From Fimbriimonas sp. (GTDB lineage Bacteria > Armatimonadota > Fimbriimonadia > Fimbriimonadales > Fimbriimonadaceae): DNA of 64,000 nucleotides. This document shows positions 8,198 through 16,150 of this stretch, one piece after another. The notes under the pieces were generated by a model. That model was given only the letters and a program-made list of their open reading frames with translations, made no database searches and was not told where the DNA came from. Position 1 is the first letter of the stretch; every line of letters begins with the position of its first letter. The position numbers were made by a program, and so were the translations under genes. Location of the stretch: the NCBI GenBank assembly GCA_029866005.1, contig JARXAE010000033.1, positions 1-64,000 on the forward strand. Direction: 5' to 3'.

Positions 8198-8932
8198 TTA
8201 GAGGGCACCTCGCTCTTTGATCGCTGCGGCGAGTTCCTCAACCGAGGCGACTTTTCGACCCGCAGGTCGAGAAGCGGGAAGTTCAACCGAGACAACTTTT
8301 GTCATAGCTGCCGGAATAACAGAAGGAGCTCGCTTTTCGAGTGGTTTCGAGCGGGCTTTGATGATCCCAGGTAGAGCCACGTACCGCGGCTCATTGAGCC
8401 GCAAATCAGTTGTGATCAAGCAAGGGTAAGCAAGAGTCACCGTCTGCTCTCCCGTATCGGTTTCACGAACCACAGTAGCGTTCGAACCAAGTTCAACCTT
8501 TGCTGCAAAAGTCGCCTGTCCCCAGCCGAGCTTAGCCGCAAGCATTTGACCCGCCTGGTTACTGTCATCGTCGGTAGCTTGCTTGCCCATCATCACGATC
8601 TGAGGCTGCTCGGCTTCCACGACTTCCTTCAAAAGCGACGCCACGCCCGGAGAATCCAGAACGGCATCAGTCTCGACCAAAATTGCCCGATCTGCACCAA
8701 TCGCAAGTGCCTTCCGTAGCTGCTCTTCGGAAGCCGAACTCCCGATCGACACGACAACAATCTCTGTCACCGCCCCTTTCTCCTTCTGCCGAACAGCCTC
8801 CTCAACCGCAATCTCGTCGAAAGGATTGATTTCAAATTTGGCACCCGTCGTGTCGACTCCACTGCCATCGGCAAGGGGACGCACCTTTGCGTACGGGTCC
8901 ACAACGCGCTTGATCGGGACTAACACCTTCAT
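8198..8932 (-). CDS. etfB: electron transfer flavoprotein beta subunit
   Basis: 244 residues. Starts MKVLVPIKRVVDP and has the ETF-beta signatures INPFDEIAVEEA and GKQATDDDSNQAGQMLA, the latter forming the AMP-binding region. It is the first gene of the long minus-strand run reaching to the nitrilase at 1657. The 350-nt region upstream holds only a decayed gene, so the run promoter should lie just above 8932. The recognition loop region is normal in length. Confidence 0.96.
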   Translation of the reverse strand: MKVLVPIKRVVDPYAKVRPLADGSGVDTTGAKFEINPFDEIAVEEAVRQKEKGAVTEIVVVSIGSSASEEQLRKALAIGADRAILVETDAVLDSPGVASLLKEVVEAEQPQIVMMGKQATDDDSNQAGQMLAAKLGWGQATFAAKVELGSNATVVRETDTGEQTVTLAYPCLITTDLRLNEPRYVALPGIIKARSKPLEKRAPSVIPAAMTKVVSVELPASRPAGRKVASVEELAAAIKERGAL

Positions 8933-8982
8933 AAATGTATCTACGAGTTTACCGGGCTAACTCGCGCGACACTAAGCCCGCG

Positions 8983-9210
8983 TTACCGATAGATGTTCTT
9001 TAAGTCCTGTTCATAGAAAGTGAACGGCTTGTCGTAAAACTTCTGGAAATCTGGCACCGATGTGTGGCCAGGAACCGGAGCACAGTTGTTCTTCGGCTAT
9101 TCTGATCGTCCCCCCGACGCCCTTGACGAAATACTTCTGAGTCCCCCGCATCAGCTGGTACCCCGTCGCCGTCTTGACTATTGAAACTTTGATCGGACCC
9201 GAAGGTAGCT
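8983..9210 (-). pseudogene. decayed 3' fragment of a secreted/glycosidase-like gene
   Basis: The 352-nt space between etfB and the deaminase gene is not empty. On the minus strand one frame reads LPSGPIKVSIVKTATG then YQLMRGTQKYFVKGVGG and stops at a TAG (9097-9099). Right after it, a second frame reads PKNNCAPVPGHTSV then DFQKFYDKPFTFYEQDL and ends at TAA (8983-8985). The phrase 'YQL...YFVKGVGG' is typical of the start of glycoside hydrolase family 2-like or related secreted proteins (compare 'kpyfikGvg'). The pieces look like a short relic broken by a frameshift or deletion. There is no start codon with a ribosome site. The rest of the gap shows nothing recognisable. Confidence 0.45.
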
Positions 9211-9284
9211 AAAACGCTAGGGTCAGCATTGCGGTGAGGAACAGGGGTTCATTCTGTCCGCTCATGTTTCATAATTTGAAGGGA

Positions 9285-9755
9285 ATGCAAGAGCGGCCGA
9301 GTTGGGATACCTATTTCATGGAGATTGCCCATCTCGTCGCCACCCGTGCCACGTGCCCCCGACGCTCGGTTGGTGCAGTGCTGGTGAAGGATCGCAGAAT
9401 CCTGGCAACTGGCTACAACGGCGCGCCGCGAGGTATCTCCCACTGTCCAGACCAGGGCGGATCGACTGACTGGCCCCAGGGGTGCCTCAAAGCTGGTCAC
9501 TGCATCCGGGCACTTCATGCCGAGCAAAACGCGTTGCTCTCTGCAGCGATGATCGGAACGCCTTGCCAGGGAAGCACCATCTACGTAACCTGTCAGCCCT
9601 GCAACATGTGCGCAAAGATGCTGATCAACGCTGGGATTGAGCGAGTGATCTACGAAGGTGATTACCCCGATGAGTTTTCACTCGAGCTTTTTCGAGAATC
9701 TGGAATGGAGCTCTATCGTTACGTTGAAAAGACTCTCGTCAAGGTGACGCTTTGA
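9285..9755 (+). CDS. deoxycytidylate (dCMP) deaminase family protein
   Basis: 156 residues. Zinc site: HAE at 78-80 (Glu80 is the general acid/base) and PCNMC at 105-109, with a further CPxC-like pair near residue 24. The GYNGAPRGISHC segment and the insertion around GSTDWPQGCLKAGHC are typical of dCMP deaminases of the ComEB/Dctd type, which convert dCMP to dUMP for thymidylate synthesis. The start ATG at 9285 has GAAGGG just before it; the frame extends to 9234 but without support. The next gene overlaps by 4 nt. ComEB in Bacillus has this fold too, so a link with competence cannot be excluded. Confidence 0.92.
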   Translation: MQERPSWDTYFMEIAHLVATRATCPRRSVGAVLVKDRRILATGYNGAPRGISHCPDQGGSTDWPQGCLKAGHCIRALHAEQNALLSAAMIGTPCQGSTIYVTCQPCNMCAKMLINAGIERVIYEGDYPDEFSLELFRESGMELYRYVEKTLVKVTL

Positions 9756-10780
9756 TTTTCCTCGCGGCTCTGCAGGATTCTCTCAAAGGGATGAAGCAGC
9801 CGTTTATCGCTGGCATTATTGCCCTAATCGTCAGCTACGTTCTCACCCCCTACGTTCGCAAACTTGCGATCCATAAGGGAGCGGTTGATGATCCCACGAG
9901 GGATGATCGCCGGGTTCACACCGAGCCAATCCCGCGCTGGGGCGGATTGGCAATCTACGGCGGAATCCTTGTCTCCGTGATCTCCGCATTCCTCATCAGT
10001 GGCCAGCCGCTGAAACCCTATGTCATCGGAATCCTGTTGATAGGTGGAATCCTCATGCTCGTCGGTGCTCTGGATGACCTCTACCAGTACAAAGCAAAAC
10101 TCCAGGCTGGAATCCTCTTCCTCGCCGGGGTCGCGATCCAGTTTTTCTACAACAATCCAGCGGACTGGAAACTCTCCCGGGTGCATATCTACGGCTTCGA
10201 AATGCCGTTCACTGGTCAATACATCTGGCTTGCTTGGGCGGCAGTTCCGCTCACCGCAATCTACATCTTTGTTGTTACAAAAACCATGGATACCATCGAC
10301 GGCATCGATGGTCTCACCGCGGGCATCGCCACGATCGCTGGCGCAACTCTCTCGCTCATCGCCGTCTTCGGAGCGCAGCCAAGAGTCGCGATCCTCGCCG
10401 CCGCTGTAGCTGGATCTTCCCTAGGGTTTTTAAGGCACAACTATAATCCTGCGAAGATCTTTATGGGCACCGGCGGCGCCTATGTCCTTGGCTTCACGCT
10501 CGCCTGCCTAAGTGTCGTCGGGACCCTCAAGACCGCCGCTGCCGCCGCGATCTTCATGCCCCTGCTCATCTTTGGTCTCCCTCTGATCGACGCAATGAAC
10601 GTGGTCATTCGGCGCATCAAGAACAAGGTGCCCATCACTCAAGCCGACAAGCGTCACATGCACCACGAACTTCTCGCCCGAGGGCTCTCTCAGAGGCAAA
10701 CGGTTTGGGTTCTCTACATCGCTGCGGCGGTACTCTGTACCGCCGGACTTCTCGTTATCAGGGTATTTGGCGCCAAGTAA
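9752..10780 (+). CDS. undecaprenyl-phosphate GlcNAc-1-phosphate transferase (WecA/TagO/MraY family)
   Basis: 342 residues with about ten hydrophobic segments. Active-site motifs are visible: DDLYQYKAKLQ (Asp pair near residue 105), MDTIDGIDGLTAG (second Asp motif), and the C-terminal KRHMHHELLARGLSQRQ histidine loop typical of WecA/TagO. It transfers a sugar-1-phosphate from UDP-sugar to undecaprenyl phosphate at the inner membrane, starting O-antigen, teichoic-acid-like or other glycan synthesis. It begins with TTG at 9752, overlapping the deaminase stop; an ATG at 9791 is a possible alternative start but has poor spacing to a ribosome site. uppP, which regenerates undecaprenyl phosphate, follows directly. 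Confidence 0.93.
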   Translation: MIFLAALQDSLKGMKQPFIAGIIALIVSYVLTPYVRKLAIHKGAVDDPTRDDRRVHTEPIPRWGGLAIYGGILVSVISAFLISGQPLKPYVIGILLIGGILMLVGALDDLYQYKAKLQAGILFLAGVAIQFFYNNPADWKLSRVHIYGFEMPFTGQYIWLAWAAVPLTAIYIFVVTKTMDTIDGIDGLTAGIATIAGATLSLIAVFGAQPRVAILAAAVAGSSLGFLRHNYNPAKIFMGTGGAYVLGFTLACLSVVGTLKTAAAAAIFMPLLIFGLPLIDAMNVVIRRIKNKVPITQADKRHMHHELLARGLSQRQTVWVLYIAAAVLCTAGLLVIRVFGAK

Positions 10781-11713
10781 ATGGATATTCTGCAAGCAAT
10801 CGTTTATGGTGTAGTCGAAGGAGCGACGGAGTTCATTCCAGTTTCCTCAACGGCGCACATCTACTTGGTGCCCTATGTGTTCGGTTGGGAGAAGCCGGCC
10901 ACCGAATTCACCGCAATCATTCAGCTTGGTGCAATCATTGCGGTTGTCCTCTACTTCTGGAAGGACCTCTCGGGAGCCGCGGTTGCTTGGGTACGCTCCT
11001 TCATGGGTGGTCCAAAAGACACTGTCGAAGTAAAAACTGGCTGGGCAGTCGTCATCGCGACTGCCATCATTTCTATTGTCGGATTAGCGCTTCACAACTA
11101 CATTGAAGGTCCGTTCAGATCACTCTGGGTGATCGGCAGCTCCCTCATCATCATGGGTCTGATCATGGTTTTTGCTGAGAAGCGTGCGACTCTCAGCAGG
11201 GGCGCCGATTCGGTCAGCAATCGCGATGGAGTCCTGATCGGTCTGTGGCAGTGCATCGCTCTCATCCCCGGAATGAGCCGAAGCGGTTCCACAATATCCG
11301 GCGCGTTACTAGATGGCTTTGATCGAACATCCGCCGCCCGGCTCTCATTCCTCATGTCGGTTCCCGCCATAGCTCTGGCTGGAGCTTATGAGGGAGTCAA
11401 GGAGATCAAACACCTCAAAGAGGCAAACCTCGTTGCGCCAACCTTCGTTGCGACGATCGCAAGTTTTGTCGTCGGGTATGCATGCATCCGTTGGCTCATG
11501 GGTTTCATTCAGCGGAGAGGTGTTGTCCCATTCGTCGGCTACCGAATCGCCCTCGGGATATTTGTCCTGTTCATGTGCGGAACTGGCCGCTGGGATCCAA
11601 ATCCGGAGTCAAAACTAACGAACACTGCCCCATCTGAAGTTGCTTCAAATACCGAACTTCCAACCCCAAACTTCCACCGAAATGTTTCGCAAAAAGTCGC
11701 CAGCTCCCGTTAA
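10781..11713 (+). CDS. uppP: undecaprenyl-diphosphatase UppP (BacA family)
   Basis: 310 residues. Motifs of the BacA family: VEGATEFIPVSSTAH at residues 12-26 (Glu13, Glu17 and the Ser pair) and GMSRSGSTISGALL near residue 165, both in re-entrant loops. It dephosphorylates undecaprenyl diphosphate to recycle the carrier lipid and gives bacitracin tolerance. The ATG abuts the preceding stop codon, pairing recycling with the WecA-type consumer. About 35 residues beyond the usual ~270 form a polar tail (from GRWDPNPES onward) that overlaps the start of pth by 32 nt. Confidence 0.95.
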   Translation: MDILQAIVYGVVEGATEFIPVSSTAHIYLVPYVFGWEKPATEFTAIIQLGAIIAVVLYFWKDLSGAAVAWVRSFMGGPKDTVEVKTGWAVVIATAIISIVGLALHNYIEGPFRSLWVIGSSLIIMGLIMVFAEKRATLSRGADSVSNRDGVLIGLWQCIALIPGMSRSGSTISGALLDGFDRTSAARLSFLMSVPAIALAGAYEGVKEIKHLKEANLVAPTFVATIASFVVGYACIRWLMGFIQRRGVVPFVGYRIALGIFVLFMCGTGRWDPNPESKLTNTAPSEVASNTELPTPNFHRNVSQKVASSR

Positions 11714-12278
11714 CGCCGATTGGTTGATCGTCGGTCTCGGCAACCCCGGACCCGAGTACTCCGGAACGCGCCATAACATCGGCTTCGAAGTGATTGATGC
11801 AATTTGCGAGAAGCACGGAATCAAACTGGACAAAGCAAAGCACAAATCACGTTACGGGCTTGGAGTCATTGAGGGGACAGGGGTTTGCTTAGTGAAACCA
11901 ATGACGTTTATGAACCTTAGTGGTCAGGCCGTTGCGCCACTGCTGAAAGAACACGGACTCAAGCCAGATCGACTGTTAATCATCGCCGATGAGCTTGATC
12001 TCCCTCTCGGAAAACTCCAACTCAAGCCTAAAGGCGGCGCCGCCGGACACAACGGTCACAAGAGCGTCAAAGCTCTCATCGGTACTGAGGAGTACCCTCG
12101 GCTCCGCTTCGGAATCGACTCAACTCGCAAGGAAGACACCATCGACTTCGTGCTCTCGAAGTTTCACCCCGAAGAAAGAGTGGATATCAACCAGTTGCTC
12201 AAGAAGGCCGTCAAAGGAATTGAAGTCCTCATGGAACAGGGCTTTGAACGGGCTCAAAACTTGGTCAACGAAGGCTAA
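11682..12278 (+). CDS. pth: peptidyl-tRNA hydrolase
   Basis: 198 residues from the ATG at 11682. Signature LIVGLGNPGPEYSGTRHNIGF with catalytic His31, then KPMTFMNLSGQAV and GGAAGHNGHKSV, all typical of bacterial Pth, which frees tRNA from peptidyl-tRNA dropped by ribosomes. The frame reaches back to 11640 but those residues read as part of the uppP tail and precede the conserved start by too far. It overlaps uppP by 32 nt at its start and the convergent TPR gene by 4 nt at its end. Confidence 0.95.
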   Translation: MFRKKSPAPVNADWLIVGLGNPGPEYSGTRHNIGFEVIDAICEKHGIKLDKAKHKSRYGLGVIEGTGVCLVKPMTFMNLSGQAVAPLLKEHGLKPDRLLIIADELDLPLGKLQLKPKGGAAGHNGHKSVKALIGTEEYPRLRFGIDSTRKEDTIDFVLSKFHPEERVDINQLLKKAVKGIEVLMEQGFERAQNLVNEG

Positions 12279-13810
12279 CTTGCCAGCAAGAACGGCTTGT
12301 CTGGTCGAACGAATCTGAGATCCACTCGGACAACCAAGTCCGGATCAACTGCCATCCAAGGAAATCCCTCGATCGCTGCGAGCGCATTTTCAAATGTCTC
12401 AGGGGATATATCCTGCGAGGCAACTATAAACTCCGAACCGGAATACCGGCCGACGAGCGAGCCTTCAGGCAACCCCACTGAAATGGCCGACGCGACTCGA
12501 GAAAGTACCTCATCGCCGACCTTTCTGCCAAACCGACCATTGATGATATCTAGGTTTCGTACGTCGAAGACAGCAACAGTTGGAGACTCAATTTTTTTGA
12601 GTTGAGTCATGAATTCTGTACGGTTTAGTGCACCAGTCTGGGAATCAACATTAGAGATCAGCGAGAGATGCCCACAATGCGCTCGGACTTGGTCCTCGCT
12701 ATAAGTCCATCCAGTCTCATGCAACATCACCTGAGAATCGTCAAGCAGAGTCTCGTTGAGTCCAATGGTAAAGTCGTGCATGTGCGCCCAGTAGTCAGAC
12801 CGTTGAATCTGAATCTGCTTGTCAAACTCAAGAGCCTTCCACAAAGCGCGTATTGCTCCTTGGTAGTCGTCCGAATTCTCGCAGACTTCGGCTAGCCATT
12901 GGTGTAGACATGCCAAGTCATCCGAAGAGGTCGAAGCTGGCGCATGAATGATCGCGGCAACAATCTGATCCTTGGCTGCTGAGACGTCACCGAGAAGGAA
13001 CCTTGTATATCCGATCAGACCCTGAATCCGTGCCTCAGTCCGGAAGCCTCCCAGCCGCGTCGAAGCCTCTGCTGCTTGCTTGAAGTTTGCCATTGCATCC
13101 AACGGGCGATTCTGTAACAAGAACGCTTCTCCCAGAGCTCTAAATGCTGCTTCGTACGAGTTCGGAGAGAGTTCAGAGGACCGTTGTTCCAAAACCTTTA
13201 GAAGCAGAGAAGTTCCGATCTGAGCATCGACTAATGCGTATCCCGTCTCTCCCACTTGGTTTCTAGCCCACGCCCGTCGGACATATACTTGAGCTAGCGA
13301 AACTCGAAGATCATCCTCGGATTCTCGATCACCGAGCTGGTCTACGATTTCAAGAGCACTAATTCGGCACCGGATGGCGTGATCCAGCAACCCCAGCGTG
13401 GAGTAACTTTCTGCATAGTGCATGAGAATCCAAGCGATGCCACGCATGTCCCGTACCTGACGGAAGTATTCCAGCGCACTTTGCCAATCGCCAAACGCCT
13501 CAACTGGCTTACCCTGTTCCAAAGACAACCAGCCCCGAGTCTGATGTATTCGACCCATGACATACGTCAGCCTCAGTTCGAATGCAACACCCATTGCATC
13601 ATGCAAGTGCTTAAGCGCATCCTCTCGCCTCCCTAGGCAGGCGTAAGCCGAGCCGAAAGCCGCTAGCGCGTACGCTGAAGTTTGGTAGTCGCCGGGGTTC
13701 GAGAATTCGATCGCAGATTTTGCGAGTTCAATCGCCCGATGTGGCACACGGCTACTCAGCTCAAGTGCGAGCTTTCCATCGGCAAGGGCTTGTTCGTGCT
13801 GTTCGGGCAT
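12275..13810 (-). CDS. TPR-repeat protein with degenerate GGDEF domain
   Basis: 511 residues, cytoplasmic. Residues ~1-340 are helical TPR-like repeats (YALAAFGSAYACLGRREDALKHL, HQTRGWLSLEQGKPVEAFGDW, ALGEAFLLQNRPLDAMANFKQA). Residues ~380-511 have the GGDEF fold: SQTGALNRTEFM, FDVRNLDIINGRFGRKVGDEVL, then RYSGSEFIVA where the catalytic GGDEF loop should be. GG is replaced by SG and D by S, so diguanylate cyclase activity is doubtful; a c-di-GMP or GTP-sensing role, or a pure interaction role, is more likely. The TPR-plus-GGDEF architecture is common. It converges on pth with a 4-nt overlap. Confidence 0.85.
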   Translation of the reverse strand: MPEQHEQALADGKLALELSSRVPHRAIELAKSAIEFSNPGDYQTSAYALAAFGSAYACLGRREDALKHLHDAMGVAFELRLTYVMGRIHQTRGWLSLEQGKPVEAFGDWQSALEYFRQVRDMRGIAWILMHYAESYSTLGLLDHAIRCRISALEIVDQLGDRESEDDLRVSLAQVYVRRAWARNQVGETGYALVDAQIGTSLLLKVLEQRSSELSPNSYEAAFRALGEAFLLQNRPLDAMANFKQAAEASTRLGGFRTEARIQGLIGYTRFLLGDVSAAKDQIVAAIIHAPASTSSDDLACLHQWLAEVCENSDDYQGAIRALWKALEFDKQIQIQRSDYWAHMHDFTIGLNETLLDDSQVMLHETGWTYSEDQVRAHCGHLSLISNVDSQTGALNRTEFMTQLKKIESPTVAVFDVRNLDIINGRFGRKVGDEVLSRVASAISVGLPEGSLVGRYSGSEFIVASQDISPETFENALAAIEGFPWMAVDPDLVVRVDLRFVRPDKPFLLAS

Positions 13811-13855
13811 CCGCCTGAGATATGCCCGAACAGCGCGAACAAGTGTTAAGGAGCC

Positions 13856-14074
13856 TTACCGGGTTTCTGGACTCTTCTTTCGAAGATTCAAGATGTATCC
13901 AACCACGCCAAGAACAACCAGAAGATCGTCGATCCAACCGACGAACGGCATGAGATCTGGTAAGAAATCGAACGGGAAGAGAAGATAGAGAACTCCCAAA
14001 GCCGCCGCGACGCGAATGGCTTTGGGATGATTCTTGTTTCGAGCGGCTTCTGCAAGCCGAACACCTCGGTTCAC
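13856..14074 (-). CDS. small YkvA/DUF1232 membrane protein
   Basis: 72 residues. Contains the DUF1232 signature PFDFLPDLMPFVGWIDDLLV flanked by a hydrophobic helix (AALGVLYLLF) and a second one (VVLGVVGYILNL). Members are small membrane-associated proteins of unknown function. ATG at 14074, shortly after the full-length M48 frame would end at 14080. The region between it and the TPR gene (13811-13855) is short. Confidence 0.85.
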   Translation of the reverse strand: MNRGVRLAEAARNKNHPKAIRVAAALGVLYLLFPFDFLPDLMPFVGWIDDLLVVLGVVGYILNLRKKSPETR

Positions 14075-14079
14075 AACAA

Positions 14080-14919
14080 TTAGGACGTTCCGCCGGGCTT
14101 GGGGGTTCCAGCCTTAGCCTTCCGCATCGCTTCTGTCTCAAACGGCAACGGTCTCATATCAGGGAACTTCTTGCCAGGATTCTTCTTCAAGACATCCGTT
14201 GCGAAGGACCGAATCTTCTTGATTCGGTTGGCATCGTCAGGGTGAGTCTACAAAAACTCTGGGGAGGAACCCGATCCCTTAAGGGCACGGAACATTTCGA
14301 AAACTTTGGCCATCCCCTCCGGATTGTAGCCAGCCTGGACAACGTGACGGAATCCATACTCATCCGACTCCTTTTCCTGACCTCGACCATTCGCAACGTC
14401 AATCCCTACCTGCTTGATCGCCTGCCAAATCGTCATCTGCTCCTGCTTCACTCCAAAGATAGAGCCAAGAAAGATCAAACCCGCTTCCTTCTCCTGGGCA
14501 GAGTTGACTGCGCTGGCCCAGTGCTCACGCCGAATATGAATGATCTCGTGGCCCATCACTCCTGCTAGTTCATCAATCGTCTGAAACTTATCAATGAGTC
14601 CTGTAAAGAAGAAAATCGGTCCCCCCGGAACCGCAAACGCGTTCACTTCTTTCGAGTCGATAACGTCGAAGGTGAACTTCCAAGGCTCGTTTTTCTTTTC
14701 AGCGGCCGTTCGCGTATCGAGAATCTGCTGCCCTACCTGTCGCAACAGAACAACGCGTGGGTCGCTATCTGGAAGAATCTTCTCCTTCTTTCTAATCTCG
14801 GCGGCGTAGTCTGCTCCTGCTTTGATCTGCTCAGCCTTCGAGGGCTTGAACCACTGAGCGGAGGCACCAGAAGCGACTCCAACAAAAACAAATGGCAAGA
14901 CGAGATTTCGCATTTTCAA
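14080..14919 (-). pseudogene. M48-family metalloprotease interrupted by in-frame TAG
   Basis: Reading from ATG at 14919: signal peptide (residues 1-21, ending GASA), then an M48 peptidase domain with zinc site HEIIH at 124-128 and the third-ligand segment QEKESDEYG near 181-189. The frame stops at a TAG (14248-14250) directly after PEFL, yet the same frame continues THPDDANRIKKIRSFA and on to a TAA at 14080. M48 proteins normally read 'PEFLSTHP', so the TAG sits exactly where a Ser codon (TCG) belongs. The truncated 223-residue product keeps the catalytic residues but loses about 55 C-terminal residues. TAG is a normal stop elsewhere here (for example argS). Alternatives: a sequencing error or a recent nonsense mutation. 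Such BepA/LoiP-like proteases act in the periplasm. Confidence 0.85.
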
Positions 14920-15090
14920 TAGTTTACGACGAATACAATCGGCGACCGGATCCTAATACACGCCCCTGAGGAGAATTTCTCTAAAGACTCGCGAATGCGA
15001 TGCCAATGATATTTCTATCGCAAGGTGAAAGTTCTCAATGAGCGGTCTCGAACGAATCCTGGTAATTCAGCGTGGGTTTCAAGACTAATC

Positions 15091-15151
15091 AGTAAGGAAT
15101 GACAACTTTGCTTGGGAGTATCCAGGATCAGACTGGGGAAAAAAACCAATT
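15091..15151 (+). repeat. duplicated prepilin 5' leader, copy 1
   Basis: A 61-nt leader ending at the ATG of the first prepilin gene. It shares AGTAAGGAA at its beginning, TTGGGAGTATCC in the middle and TCAGACTGGGGAA just before the start with the copy at 15634-15694; both have exactly the same length. A short CCAG/CTGG hairpin over the core is possible. It probably holds the ribosome site and an element of mRNA or transcriptional control. Confidence 0.6.
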
Positions 15152-15505
15152 ATGAAGCGAAACACGAAACGAAATCGAGGCTTTACCCTCGTCGAAATTA
15201 TGATCGTCGTCCTGATTATCGGGATCCTTGCCGCGATCGCTGTCCCTAACTTCGTGAAGGCACGAGAGTCGGCTCGCCGAGCTACCTGTATTGGTAACCT
15301 CACGCAGATCAACTCAGCGAAAGAGCAGTGGGCTATGGATCAGCGAAAGTCGAGCGGTGATGCTGTCACAAACGCTGACATCACTCCTGCTTACATCAAG
15401 TCGTTCCCTGTCTGCCCAGCCGGTGGTGCATACACCACGGCAGTCGTTGGTACCAACCCATCGTGCTCCAAGGCAGCAGCTCCTGATCTTCACGTCCTTC
15501 CGTAA
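15152..15505 (+). CDS. type IV prepilin-like protein, copy 1
   Basis: 117 residues. Class III leader MKRNTKRNRG|FTLVEIM with the prepilin peptidase cut after Gly, Glu at +5, and a hydrophobic N-terminal helix (IMIVVLIIGILAAIAVPNF). Ends with a cysteine-paired tail (PVCPAGG, PSCSKAAAPDLHVLP) and has an internal CIGN cysteine. It would assemble into a pilus or type II secretion pseudopilus after processing by PilD, which is not in the window. It differs from the gene at 15695 in only seven residues. A strong terminator follows at once, so each copy is its own transcription unit. Confidence 0.9.
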   Translation: MKRNTKRNRGFTLVEIMIVVLIIGILAAIAVPNFVKARESARRATCIGNLTQINSAKEQWAMDQRKSSGDAVTNADITPAYIKSFPVCPAGGAYTTAVVGTNPSCSKAAAPDLHVLP

Positions 15506-15528
15506 GCTCCCAAGGTTCTTACAGAATC

Positions 15529-15566
15529 AAAACAGCCACCCAAGCAATGGGGTGGCTGTTTTGTTT
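15529..15566 (+). terminator. rho-independent terminator after prepilin copy 1
   Basis: Stem AACAGCCACCC with loop AAGCAAT and arm GGGGTGGCTGTT followed by TTTGTTT. It separates the two prepilin copies into independent units. Confidence 0.85.
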
Positions 15567-15633
15567 CGTGTACTGTTTTAGAACAAATCGTTTACCTAAT
15601 CCCGGCAATTCCACCTATGCCTAAAGACCGCCG

Positions 15634-15694
15634 AGTAAGGAACCGATTCTATATTGGGAGTATCCCGGGTCAGACTGGGGAAGCAACACCAACT
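15634..15694 (+). repeat. duplicated prepilin 5' leader, copy 2
   Basis: Same 61-nt arrangement as at 15091-15151: AGTAAGGAA, then TTGGGAGTATCC and TCAGACTGGGGAA before the ATG at 15695. The intervening bases differ, so the shared blocks appear to be conserved rather than merely young. Confidence 0.6.
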
Positions 15695-16048
15695 ATGAAG
15701 CAAATTACGAAACGAAACCGAGGCTTTACCCTCGTCGAAATTATGATCGTTGTTCTGATCATTGGAATTCTTGCCGCCATCGCGGTTCCGAACTTTGTGA
15801 AGGCACGAGAGTCCGCTCGACGAGCAACCTGCATTGGTAACCTCACCCAAATCAACTCTGCAAAAGAGCAATGGGCGATGGACAACAAAAAGTCAAGCGG
15901 CGATGCCGTCACCAACGCAAACATTGCGCCCGCCTACATCAAGTCGTTCCCACTGTGCCCAGCGGGCGGCGCCTACACGACCGCAGTCGTCGGTACCAAC
16001 CCATCTTGCTCGAAGGCAGCTGCGCCGGACCTTCACGTCCTTCCGTAA
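15695..16048 (+). CDS. type IV prepilin-like protein, copy 2
   Basis: 117 residues, nearly identical to the preceding gene (seven substitutions, mainly conservative) although many synonymous sites differ, for example in the codons of the hydrophobic helix. That pattern means the duplication is not brand new and that protein sequence is under purifying selection. Same FTLVE leader, CIGN cysteine and CPAGG/PSCS tail. The start was set at ATG 15695 because the duplicated leader ends there; the frame extends to 15617. Confidence 0.9.
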   Translation: MKQITKRNRGFTLVEIMIVVLIIGILAAIAVPNFVKARESARRATCIGNLTQINSAKEQWAMDNKKSSGDAVTNANIAPAYIKSFPLCPAGGAYTTAVVGTNPSCSKAAAPDLHVLP

Positions 16049-16074
16049 GCTCTCGGCAATCTGGAGATCGATTC

Positions 16075-16110
16075 ACCCTCAACCGACAATTGGTTGAGGG
16101 TTTCTCATTT
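16075..16110 (+). terminator. hairpin terminator after prepilin copy 2
   Basis: Stem ACCCTCAACC, loop GACAATT, arm GGTTGAGGGT, followed by a loose T-rich stretch (TTCTCATTT). A weaker tail than the terminator of copy 1. Confidence 0.7.
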
Positions 16111-16150
16111 ACCATTCCGCTTTGCTTATCAAAGTCCTTAAACAAAAACT

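Noticed and set aside
8933-9284. Possible tRNA or ncRNA in the etfB-deaminase gap
   Set aside because: No cloverleaf or strong hairpin was seen; the gap reads as decayed coding sequence.
11640-11681. Extended pth start at 11640
   Set aside because: These 14 codons overlap the uppP tail in another frame and precede no ribosome site; ATG 11682 begins the normal Pth N-terminus.
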